The position numbers were made by a program, and so were the translations under genes. The notes beneath the pieces are model-generated. The model was not told the origin of the DNA and searched no databases. It was given only the letters and a program-made list of their open reading frames with translations. Positions 1 to 10,100 of a stretch of 64,000 nucleotides of DNA are shown here, one piece after another. Source of the stretch: Saccharum officinarum (lineage: Eukaryota; Streptophyta; Magnoliopsida; Poales; Poaceae); contig CM036160.1 of NCBI GenBank assembly GCA_020631735.1, forward strand, positions 1,224,407 to 1,288,406, read 5' to 3'. The first letter of the stretch is position 1, and every line of letters starts with the position of its first letter.

Positions 1-652
1 GACAGTTAACAATGGGGCCCTAGGAGCACCAATGTGAATACGGGCACAATTCTAGCTTTTATAGGGATATATGTGCTGTCTAACTTATCCAAGTTCCTTC
101 CAAATGTTCCAAACACTAGAGATTATGTACCTTTTCATAGGCTATTTTTTCATGACAGATGTTACTATATATTTATGGCGAATTTGCTTTGTTTTTGTGT
201 TGTTTGTGTAGCAGTTCCTTGATCATTTAGGTTGTTGGTGCTCTGTTGTATTGTTCAGTCTGAGTTCCTTTTTATTAATGTAATCGGTAGTTTTTCTGTT
301 TGATCCGTTAAAAAATGGCATATTTTCTAAAAATTAGTACATCCTAGCTTAGGAGACTAGTATTACTGGACAAAGTCCCTAATCATATGCGGGGCACTGT
401 AGATGGTCAAATCTCAACTCTTATTTGGCCAATATCTATGTATAAATAAAGTAAATGACTTGTTTTTAGAACCGTTCTTGTCATTGGAGTGATCCGTGAT
501 TAAGCTTGGTGGACCAATGATGCCGGGCTTTAAATTGGCATACGTCGCGGTCTAGAGCAGGAGTGGCGCCGTTTAGATGTTGGATGTTAAACACTCGTAA
601 GGAAAGTCATTACGGCTTCCGTATGACGTGTCGCGTGTACATGATCAACCAA
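1..652. other. Unassigned AT-rich flank
   Basis: I see no gene that I can support here. A short frame at the very start ends in a stop near base 33 and could be the last codons of a gene entering from the left, followed by 3' UTR-like sequence, but there is too little of it to identify. The short ORF at 34-222 has no recognisable motif and is probably chance. Confidence 0.3.
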
Positions 653-893
653 GCCCTCGTTTAGATTGAAGATTTTTTCAACCTGATCAATAGTACCACT
701 TTCGTCTTATTTGACAAATATTGTCCAATCGTAGACCAACTAGGCTCAAAAGATTCATCTCGTGATTTTGAACTAAACTGTGTAATTAGATATTTTTTAC
801 CTACATTTAGTACTCCATGCAAGCGGCTAAAAATTGATGTGATGGAGAGAGAGTGAAAAAACTTAGAATTTTAAGGTGATCTAAACATGGGGC
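653..893. mobile_element. MITE, Tourist/PIF-like (copy 1)
   Basis: The ends form imperfect terminal inverted repeats, GCCCTCGTTTAGAT at the left and the complement of ATCTAAACATGGGGC at the right, around 241 bp of AT-rich sequence with no ORF. The flanking trinucleotides CAA and AAA could be a decayed 3-bp TSD. The interior resembles the MITE at 1092-1353 in the opposite orientation, for example the shared stretch ACATTTAGTACTCCATGCA. Superfamily assignment rests on the end sequence only. Confidence 0.5.
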
Positions 894-1091
894 AAAGTAG
901 TAGATAAAAGAACTGAATAAAGAGGACCTTTTTTTCACGCAAACACACAAACCAAACTACATGTGCAAAGGAATATTCTGGCGTGCATGCACCTTCTAGC
1001 GGGCTGCGACTTCATTCATTCAGCGCGGCTATATAGCAGGCAGTCCCATCGATCGCCTTCTTCCCTTGTTGAAAATGTTGACAACGCGTCA

Positions 1092-1353
1092 GGCCCTGTT
1101 TAGATGCCAAATATTTCCCTAAATTTTACTATGTAAAAAAAAGATTTCTCGTCACATCAAAATACCGGCACATGCATGGAGTACTAAATGTAGATGAAAT
1201 TTAAAACTAATTGCACAGTTTGTTGTACTTTGCGAGACGAACGTTTTAAGCCTAATTAGTCAATTTTTGGACAATTATTACCAAATAAAAACAAATGCTA
1301 CAGTACTGCACAGTGATTCGGCAACCGCCGAATCGGCCGAACTAAACACGGCC
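1092..1353. mobile_element. MITE, Tourist/PIF-like (copy 2)
   Basis: Terminal inverted repeats GGCCCTGTTTAG and CTAAACACGGCC (one mismatch) bound a 262-bp AT-rich segment, flanked on both sides by TCA, which fits a 3-bp TSD of the PIF/Harbinger type. There is no coding potential. It is related to the MITE at 653-893 but lies in the opposite orientation. Confidence 0.65.
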
Positions 1354-1537
1354 TCAGTCCTGGTCCCTCCATTCAAGAATAACCGGTAGAATGGAACTCT
1401 AAATGTGCACCTTCTTTTTTAAACTTATTTTCTTTTATTAGTCTTGAACAATAAAAGTGACAAACTCTTTGTATTTCATTTTTTTATTTTACTTTGGTTG
1501 AGAAAGGCCCGGTGATCCTGCCTTCTGGTGAAATAGT

Positions 1538-4500
1538 TGTAACACTCCGGTGTTAAACAATGCATTTTTGCATGGCAATCATATTGCATAGCATTCATAT
1601 CATTATAATCATGTATGATAATGGTATAATTCGATTAAAATAAAAGCTTAAACATGCTATATTTAATGGACTATAATAATATGATAATCACATTATATCA
1701 AAAGCCTTGTAACCATAATTCTTACATCACTTGGAACTTTAGTTCAAATTTTGGAGCTCAAATTTTGTCAAAAACTTGTTCAAAAATAATTATGAAAAAG
1801 ATTCAAAATTTTCCCCTATTTTAGCTTTTATTCTGTCATTCAAAATCTATCAAGAATTTTGAGTTGGCCCCTTAATCAAAGTTGTAGAGAATTTAATTTT
1901 TAGCAACTTTTATTTTTGGGCCAAATCCATAAAATGACTTCTTCTTGTTCAAAATGTGGTTTGAAGTTTGAAATGCATTTAAATTTGAAATTTGGAAAAT
2001 AAAAAAAAATCAGTTTCTCCTTAGCAGGCCGCCGCCTCCCGTTCGGCCCACGGCCAGATGCGGCCCGCGCCACCCGCGCGCGCGCGCCCGCACCGCCTCC
2101 GCCCCGGCCCGGCCCAGCCGGCCTCCTCCTTCCTCCGCTCGCCCGCACCCGCGCGCGTCGCTGCGCCACGCCGCGACCGCGGCAGAGGAGCACCGCCGCG
2201 TGGCGGCCCCGCGCCTGCATCACCCGCCGCGCGTCAGCCGCGGCCTGCCACTGCGCCCACGCGCTCGCCTACACCTGCTGAGGCCCGCGCACTCGCTCGC
2301 TCGCGCCCGCACTTCCTCTCCTCCCCTCCCGAGCCGAGAGCTCGAGCTCCGCCCTCGCCGCGACCGCCGCTCCGCCGGCGTGAAGCTCCCGCACCGCCGC
2401 GCCATTTTCCGATTGCCCGCGCCCGCAGCTCCGCCTCGCCTTCCCTCGGCTCACGCTCGCGTTTGCGCCGCCTTCCGAGCTCTAGGTGAGCTTCTCCACG
2501 CCTCGCCACCGACGGCCATGGCGCCACCGTGCGCGGCCTCCCGTCGAGGCGGCTCCCCGCTACCCCTCTCACCTCCCTAGCTCCAAAAATGGATTCGCCA
2601 CTTCATCGCGGTTCTCACGCGCTCCTTGCCCCGCCTGCTCGCGACCGGAGATGGCCGGTCGGCCGCAGCCGCCGCCGCGACGTCGAGCGCGCGGACGCCG
2701 GCGACCGCGCTCGGCTCCTCGCGGAGGACAAGGCCGTGCCTCTGGGCCGCGCCCCGAGCGGGCCGGCTCGGCGGTTCTCCCGCGCACGTGAAACAGGCCG
2801 GAAACGGCCACGGGCCGACTGTTGATCTCGGGCCGGCCCAATCTCTTTAACAGAAAAACAAATTTCTATTTCTTTTATTATTCTTGATGAAAAACACTTT
2901 GGAAAATGATTTCTTGGTCATTTTAGCTCCAAAATTGGTGAAATAAATTTCTATGTACTCATTTGAATCAGATCTACAATATAAAAATGTTGCATGTCAT
3001 ATTTGATGTACTTTTCTGTAGTGTTTTATTTAATCCTTGAAATTGGTGTTTTCTTGAAAAATTGATAAGAAAATGTAGAAAAATCAGAAAATTGTGGTTC
3101 CAAGTTTATTAATCCTGTTATGCCATGTACTTGCTAGGGTAATTTTATTTCATGGTTGTTCTGTATAAAAATTTGTAGTTGCAGTTCAAATGCTTTTTAA
3201 TACCAATATTTGTTATTTTTGTTATTTAAATAAATTTGAATAAAACATGCAAGTGATAATTTTTCCATAGTGTGTGTTTAGGTAGTAGATAGTAGAAAAA
3301 TTTCTAAATCTGTTGTCTGATACTTTTCATAATGTAAAGTATTTCAAATATCTATTTTAGGCCCTAGTTTGTTATTTTTGTGTAGGCAGTTCTAGTTATC
3401 CAAATGTAGTAAAATTTTTGTGTCAAGCTATTCTTGATATTAGTAATCCACTGTAATTTTATAAGATTTTTCTGAGCTACTAAAATATGTGTTGCTGTTC
3501 AACCATAGGACTAATTAGGGTTTCTCTTTATTCTTAATGCAAAGTTAGTTAGAGAAATATACTTTGGTGTATCTTTGAAGCATCTTGATTGATTAGTACT
3601 CTCGCATGGTGGAAAATAGTGGTGGTAGTTTTCGAGTACATGTTCTTGGATGACGTAGACTACCTTGTAGAAGAGTCATAAGTTCCACGTAATCCGATAA
3701 CGTAACATATCCGTTACATCGCATGCACTCCGCATCATCATCATCTCATGTCACCTCTGCAATGCACCTCTGCATGTTGCACTCATATTTCTGCATCATA
3801 CAGGATCGCAGGAAGTGGTTCCGACAGTTGTTCCCGAGGACGTAGAGGAGCAGCCCGAGGAGCCGGAGTCAGCAGAAGTAGAAGAGGAGTCCGGTGAAGA
3901 GCTTCCGGAGTGCCCTGACCATCGTCCCAGTACCTTCGAGCGAGGCAAGCCCCGGAGCATTTCTCCCCCGGTTTGCAAATAATTATTTATTAATTTTACT
4001 TAATCTGATGCATTAAGTTTAGGAGTTGTTTGCAAACGTTGCTGCATTATACCTTGTTCCACCTTGTTTTACCGATCCTTGTCACCCTGGTGTCCACGGT
4101 CAATACTTGCTTAGCTTGCTTAGACCGGTAGAAGTCGGGTGATTGCCTGTCATCCGCGAGCTATAGGGGATTACCTGGTTTTGTGAAAGAGATGTCATGT
4201 GAGAATAACTCAGTGTGGAAATGAATGTGAGACCGGGCGGAAGCTTGCAGGGTTCTGGACTGTAGTGTCTTCCGTCTGTGTCGATTAAGGACCGTCCGTT
4301 GTCGGGCCTCGAGTCATGTTGAACGCATGCCTCACATTTAGCTGGCCGAATAAAGCACCTTTCGACCGCGAAGCCGGGAGATTATTCGGGCCGAGTAGAT
4401 TGCCCGCAACGCACTGTACCGGAGCAGTAGTGGCAGGAAACGGGGGCGCGATGATAAGGCCAAAGAGCAGTCGGGCGGCCCCGGGTACATGTGGTTCCTG

Positions 4501-5410
4501 GCAAGCTCGCGACTTTACCTGAATAGTTGACTCGATGACCAATACCTCACTTTAGCGGGTGAGTGAGGTTTGTGTGAGGAATAACTTACCAGCTGGTCAA
4601 TAATCGATTCGAATCGCCATCGTTCACTGGATAGTGAGCACTTGACTTGAGTTACTTCATCGTAGTAATACTGATGAAACACTTGGATAGTTATGAGAAA
4701 ATGACATGGTAATTATTGTCAAATATCAATGGTAATCCTTGCTTGCTTAATTCCATGATTACTTTAGCATAAGTGCAAACATAGTTGACAGGAGGATAAA
4801 GAATTAAAAGATGACATGCTTTTGTAAATGATTTGCTAAGCTAAAAATGTTTTTCTTGCAAATGAGTCAGCTACCCCACCAAAAAGCCTATCATGATCCT
4901 TGGAGTCTTTTGTTTTGGTTCTGTCGGGTAAGTCTAGCTGAGTACCTTCTCGTACTCAGGGCTTTGTTCCCACTTGTTGCAGATGGACAGATGTACTATG
5001 GGTATTGTATCAACTGTCTCTACCCTGCGATGGGCGAAGCCTAGGACCATGGGCAATGGTCACTCACTACTCCTCGCCTGATGCTTTTGTGGGAGATGAT
5101 CGCGAGCTGGCACTGTATTTTGGAAAAGATGTGTGTGTGTGTGTGCTTTGAACTAATGCTTCCGCTACTTTATTTGAAACTGGTTTGTAATAACTATGTT
5201 TAAACTCCGATGTATTTTGTGCCGCAAACTGCTGTGTAACTTATGAAGGTAATCGCTGAACTTATTACGATCTTGGCTGTGATGTGAAATGGTTTGAAAT
5301 CCGTCGAGATTTCACGGACTACCGGGTTATACGGGCTTAAGTTTGGTAAATTGTCCATCCGTTGGATGATTTTCTTACTTAATCTCGTATAATTGGGCGG
5401 TTCTGTTACA
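1538..5410 (+). repeat. 5' LTR of the H3-tail chromovirus
   Basis: This 3873-bp LTR starts TGTAACACTCCGG and ends CTGTTACA, with the PBS two bases later. Its first 1.58 kb matches 12047-13620, which defines the left border. It is AT-rich except for a very G+C-rich block near 2025-2845. A short TG microsatellite lies near 5133. The LTR should hold promoter and polyadenylation signals, but I could not place them with confidence. Confidence 0.92.
2025..2845. promoter_or_regulatory. CpG-island-like block inside the LTR
   Basis: About 800 bp of very high G+C content, dense in CpG, sits between AT-rich flanks and is repeated in the 3' LTR at about 12535-13345. It resembles the 5' region of a grass gene and contains a donor-like CTAG|GTGAGC near 2484. 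Several overlapping ORFs on both strands are arginine, alanine and proline rich, as expected by chance at this composition, and the LTR copies differ by small indels, so coding is unlikely. A promoter or 5' leader role is inferred from position only. Confidence 0.4.
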
Positions 5411-5412
5411 GC

Positions 5413-5424
5413 TGGTATCGGAGC
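5413..5424 (+). other. Primer-binding site (initiator Met tRNA type)
   Basis: TGGTATCGGAGC lies two bases after the LTR end. It differs at one base from TGGTATCAGAGC, the usual sequence complementary to the 3' end of initiator methionine tRNA used by many plant gypsy elements. It primes minus-strand DNA synthesis. Confidence 0.85.
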
Positions 5425-6203
5425 ATGGTTTAGCGTAATTACTGTTCATAAGTGTATTTAAACCAAAACCCTGCTTAAAAAGTGTGATTTTGAAACTAAA
5501 AAAAAAAAAAAGTGTGCCAGTGGTCATATCCTGTATGCCCAGTTAAGGACTCTAGGTGGCTATTTAAGTACTAACTTGGGGTTCTGCACCATATTTCTTT
5601 TTCGTTGCTCATACGGCGTGCTATTGTATGAGTGCCACTTAATTGAGTGGTAATGTATGGATCAGTTACCTCTACGCTTCGGTAAGTGTGAGTTGTGAGA
5701 GCATGATCGGATACACCGCCGATCTAGGGAAAGTGCTTATATGATACTTGGATAATTACATGTTTTACACATGTTTTTATAAAAGTGTCGCATGTGTGGG
5801 TGTTCCGTCCGTTGAGGCGATGCCGTCAATAGGACGATGTGTTTGGGTAGTCACTACCGTTGTACACGCATCTGGGGATTCGTGTAAAGCGTGTAGGTAG
5901 GTTTACTGCTTTCATGCATTCATGGGGAATGGGCTGAAATGAGTTTTCTGCAGGTACATAACAGCGTATCGTGTAGACCGAATTAGTTACGTATATGAGA
6001 GATCGTTGTATGCCACCAAATTCACCGTTAGATATTTTTTTTTCCTAAGTTTGTGAGAACGTAAGACTCGTGCATGCATCATATTGTTTGTGCATTCCAT
6101 TCATGGCATGCATTCCTCCCCTTATAAAAGGATTATCCCATTTTGATAAAAGTGACATCAACTAAATTATGTTCTCACCGGGTAATTAAAACTTGTGCTA
6201 CAG
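5425..6203 (+). other. 5' leader with a candidate intron
   Basis: This untranslated leader has no long ORF. It contains a strong donor-like sequence, G|GTAAGTGTG, with GT at 5692. CTACAG lies directly before the ATG at 6204, and a second YAG lies directly before the gag ATG at 7530. Splicing from 5692 to 6203 would place the H3-tail ORF at the start of an exon; splicing to 7529 would skip that ORF and expose gag. This is inference from splice consensus only. Confidence 0.4.
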
Positions 6204-7178
6204 ATGGCCCGCACGAAGCAGACTGCCCGCAAGTCCACTGGAGGAAGAGCACCCCGTCGTCAGCTAGCCCCGCGGGAGCACCGCAACACGGACACTTTTC
6301 TAAGCGAGTTTGGCATGCCCACCTTGCTTTGGAGAGTGCTCCATGATGTGGGGTACCCGGAGGGACAAGAGCCAGTTTACTCTTGGAGCGAGAGCCAGCT
6401 AGCTGAAGATGGACTTGCTGTGGTAGAGATCACCGTCCCTGCTCTTGGTGATGCGCCAGAATGGGATGGTTGGCATTTGGAGTTCGAAGGACGCACTCCA
6501 GTCGAGGGTGCAGAGGGCGCAGCTTTTCGCGTCATCCGAGACATCATGAGCAGATTTCCCAATGAGTTAGCAGCAGCTTTGGCCGGTACTTTCCCGAGAG
6601 ATGATCCTCGCGACGCCATTTGGGTACAGCCGCAAGGAAGTGCCCTGGTTAGAGGCCCCAGTGAAGGACGGGCTAGCGACAATCACACCATGAGTGCCAT
6701 GTATGCAGCCATCAGAGCATATCAAGGTCTGGAGAATACCTATTGGACCTTGACTGGCCTACGTGGTGATGATCGGCTTGAAGCAAGGAAGCAGAAGAAA
6801 AAGCAAGCGCGTGCCATAGCTAGCTTGCAGGAGCAGTTGGCTGATATGAGCTTGCAGCGGGACCGAGCTCTCGAGAGAGGCGAGAGTTCCATGCAGCAAG
6901 TACAGAGGCTGACTCAGGCCAACAGGAATGCAGATCGCCTGTTGGAGCAGCTAGTACAAGAAAGGAATGAAGCCTGGAACGAGAGAGACCTTTTGAGGCA
7001 GAGGGTCGAGGAGCTAGAAGAGTACAATGCCAACTTGCATGAAGAGTTCCATGCCCTCTACAACGGGATGGGCCCGTATGCTCCTCCGAACGCCGCTCAG
7101 ATGGACCTCGACGACGACGCCGCTGCTGAAGGTAGCGAGGGCGACGCCTCCGACATCGACGATGGCCCCGAGGAGTAG
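6204..7178 (+). CDS. Retroelement ORF1 with histone H3 N-terminal tail mimic, coiled coil and acidic tail
   Basis: From the ATG at 6204 this encodes 324 residues. After the initiator Met the protein reads ARTKQTARKSTGG, identical to H3 residues 1-13, and then RAPRRQLA, where H3 has Lys at 14 and 18; 19 of the first 21 residues match H3 and the match then ends. Ala at position 2 should allow Met removal, exposing Ala1 as in H3. Residues about 25-180 form a region of unknown fold rich in Trp and acidic residues. A Lys/Arg-rich stretch leads into a long charged coiled coil (about 200-280), and the last 30 residues are very Asp/Glu-rich, like histone-chaperone tails. It is on the same strand as gag, 351 bp upstream, and is fully open. 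I chose this start over the in-frame TTG at 6195 because it gives the exact H3 N-terminus and follows an acceptor-like CTACAG. A captured H3 exon end is the likeliest origin. Function is unknown; binding to histone readers or nucleosomes is inference. Confidence 0.85.
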   Translation: MARTKQTARKSTGGRAPRRQLAPREHRNTDTFLSEFGMPTLLWRVLHDVGYPEGQEPVYSWSESQLAEDGLAVVEITVPALGDAPEWDGWHLEFEGRTPVEGAEGAAFRVIRDIMSRFPNELAAALAGTFPRDDPRDAIWVQPQGSALVRGPSEGRASDNHTMSAMYAAIRAYQGLENTYWTLTGLRGDDRLEARKQKKKQARAIASLQEQLADMSLQRDRALERGESSMQQVQRLTQANRNADRLLEQLVQERNEAWNERDLLRQRVEELEEYNANLHEEFHALYNGMGPYAPPNAAQMDLDDDAAAEGSEGDASDIDDGPEE

Positions 7179-10100
7179 GATAGTGTCATGCGTTAGTAGC
7201 TAGACGTGACGCGATGGCCTTCTTTTGGGTTCCATGTATCATGATGTATCCTGTTCGACCTTGAGACTGATGATCTTTGGAGTTTGGTTGTGTATGCGAT
7301 ACCCGAACGCATAAAAGTCCAGTGTATGTATGCTGGCAACATGGTTGTATGGAACGCGATGTTGCTTTTGAAATAACTTAATTGGTGTTGTTGTTTAATT
7401 GGAATGAAATTATTGCGCCTCTGTTTCTTGAATGACTTGTTCTCTCCAATGAATTCAGTATGGCATGATTGTTCCTTCGGACACAATTTTACAACTTCAC
7501 TCAATGGTGCTTGTTGCTGAAATATGCAGATGGCCAACACTCGTCGTGCTACGTACGAAGCCGCTGAGACTGGTGGCAACGGTGCAGGAGCTGGTGGAAG
7601 TGGTGCCAACAATGTCAACCACCAGGAACCACGTCCAGAACCACATTTGCCCCCTCCTCCGCCGCTCACCGCAGAAATGTTCTTCACACAGTTTCTTGGA
7701 AGTCAACGCAGTACTGAACAATCACAGAGGAATATGGAAGACTTTCTGCGTACCATTGCGGAAAATGTTCAAAGGGGAAATAACCAAGGTGGTGGCCAGG
7801 GAGTGAACCAGTACAGCAGTTTCAAGGATTTCATGGATACGAGGCCACCTATTTTCAAGGAAGCAGCAGAGCCACTTGATGCCGAAGAATGGATTAACAC
7901 TATGGAAGATAAGTTCCGTGTGTTAAGGATGACAGAAGTTCTGAAAGTAGAGTATGCTGCACATCAGTTACAAGGACCAGCAGGAATGTGGTGGAAGCAT
8001 CACCGCAGTACTTTTCCTCCTAATGCCAGATCTCTTGGAGGGATTTCACTGAAGCTTTTAAGGGAGTTTATATTCCCCCAGGGTTGGTTGAGATGAAGCT
8101 TGGAGAGTTCTTAGCCTTGAATCAGGGTACCAAGACGGTGACACAGTATCTGCATGCCTTTAATAATTTGTGCCGCTATGCTCCAGACATGGTTGACACA
8201 GATGCAAAGAAGATTGCTAGTTTCAAGAGAGGGTTGAGTCCGAAGATGATGAAGCATGTGGGTACCAATACCCGCAACAGATTCAACGACTTTATCAGTG
8301 ACTGTTTGAAGCAAGAGAAGAACAATAATGCTTACACCGCATCCAAGAACCGCAAGAGAGTGTTCGAGTCAGGACCATCCCAGTCCAGAGTTGTCCCTGC
8401 CAACCGTTCATCTTATCGTCCGTCCGCACCTGGTGCGAGGTTCAGGCCGCCGCAGCATAAAACCCAGAACTACAAGGGGCCACAGAAACCGTACAAGATG
8501 GCAGTGCCGCCAACCAAGACCAACGCAGCTGCAGAACAGAGCAACTCCAAGGGAGCTATAGGGTCTGCTGGTACAGTGAAAGGGCCCTGCTACAACTGTG
8601 GTCAGCCAGGCCACTTTTCCAAGTTCTGCCCTTATCCGCCTAAAAAGAAGCAACAAACTTACAATGCTCGTGTACACCACACCGCCATTGATGAAGTTCC
8701 TGAGGGAGAGCCCGTAACTGCTGGTAAGTTTCTTGTGAACCATCACCCTGCAGTTGTTCTTTTTGATTCTGGATCTTCGCATTCTTTTATGAGTCAAGCA
8801 TTTGCACGGAAGCATGAACAACTATGCACAGAATTGAGTTATGGTTATCGCATAAGTTCAGCAGGAGCTGATGTGTTAACCAATAAGATGGTTAGAGGGG
8901 CAACCCTTGAGTTAGGTAGTCGGAAGTTCCGAGTGAACCTGGTAGTTATGCCTGGACTAGTTTTGGATGTAATAATAGGAATGAACTGGATGAAAGACTG
9001 GGAAGCAGTCATAGATACAAGCAGTCGGATGCTTACCCTTAAAGATCCCCAGGCAGAGGGTACTTTTCAGGTACCATTGCCTAAAAGAACAGATCTTGTG
9101 AGTGTGACCTGTGCCATGGAAGTTACTCCTATCCATCAGATCCCAGTAGTATGTGAGTTCCCGGATGTGTTTCCAGATGAGTTGCCTGGCCTTCCTCCAG
9201 ATAGAGATGTTGAGTTTGGAATCGAGTTGATCCCCGGGACAGCTCCAATTTCGAGGAGACCTTATCGGATGCCTCCGGATGAGTTAGCTGAGTTGAAGAA
9301 ACAGTTGGAAGAGTTGTTAAAAAAGGGGTTTATTCGCCCAAGTAAGTCTGAATGGGGATGTCCTGCCTTGTTTGTAAAGAAAAAGAAAGAGGGTACTCTA
9401 AGGATGTGTGTGGATTACCGACCTCTTAATGCTGTAACTATCAAGAATAAATATCCCTTGCCTCATATTGATGTTCTGTTCGATCAGTTAGCTAAAGCCA
9501 GAGTGTTCTCCAAGATAGACTTAAGGTCTGGGTATCATCAGATAAAGATTAGACCTCAAGATGTTCCGAAAACCGCCTTTTCTACCAGATACGGGTTGTA
9601 CGAGTATCTTGTTATGTCATTTGGACTGACAAATGCTCCTGCATATTTTATGTATCTGATGAATACGGTTTTCATGCCAGAGTTGGACAAGTTTGTAGTT
9701 GTCTTCATTGATGACATTCTAGTATACTCTGAAAACGAGAAAGAGCATGAAGAGCATCTGAGAATTGTCTTGACCAGGTTGAGGGATCATAAGTTATATG
9801 CTAAGTTCAGCAAATGTGAATTTTGGTTGAAGAAAGTTCCTTTCCTCGGTCATATCCTATCTGAGAATGGAGTTTCTGTAGATCCGAGTAAAGTGCAAGA
9901 GGTTATGGATTGGAAGACTCCAACCACAGTGTCAGAAGTCAGGAGTTTCCTAGGGTTAGCAGGTTACTATCGCCGTTTTATCCCAGACTTCTCGAAGATT
10001 GCCAAGCCTATGACAAGTCTGTTACAGAAAGATCACAAGTTTGCGTGGACAGAGGAGTGTGAGACAGCTTTCCATACCTTGCGGAAACTGTTGACCACTG

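Noticed and set aside
34..222. 62-codon ORF at the left edge
   Set aside because: No motif, no codon bias and no conserved neighbour; probably chance in AT-rich DNA.
2058..2850. Long overlapping ORFs on both strands in the G+C-rich LTR block
   Set aside because: Compositional artefact: all frames are open, the products are low-complexity Arg/Ala/Pro, and the LTR copies differ by frame-breaking indels.
7193..7806. ORFs on both strands between ORF1 and gag
   Set aside because: Shadows of gag or chance frames in the spacer; no start context or conserved motif.
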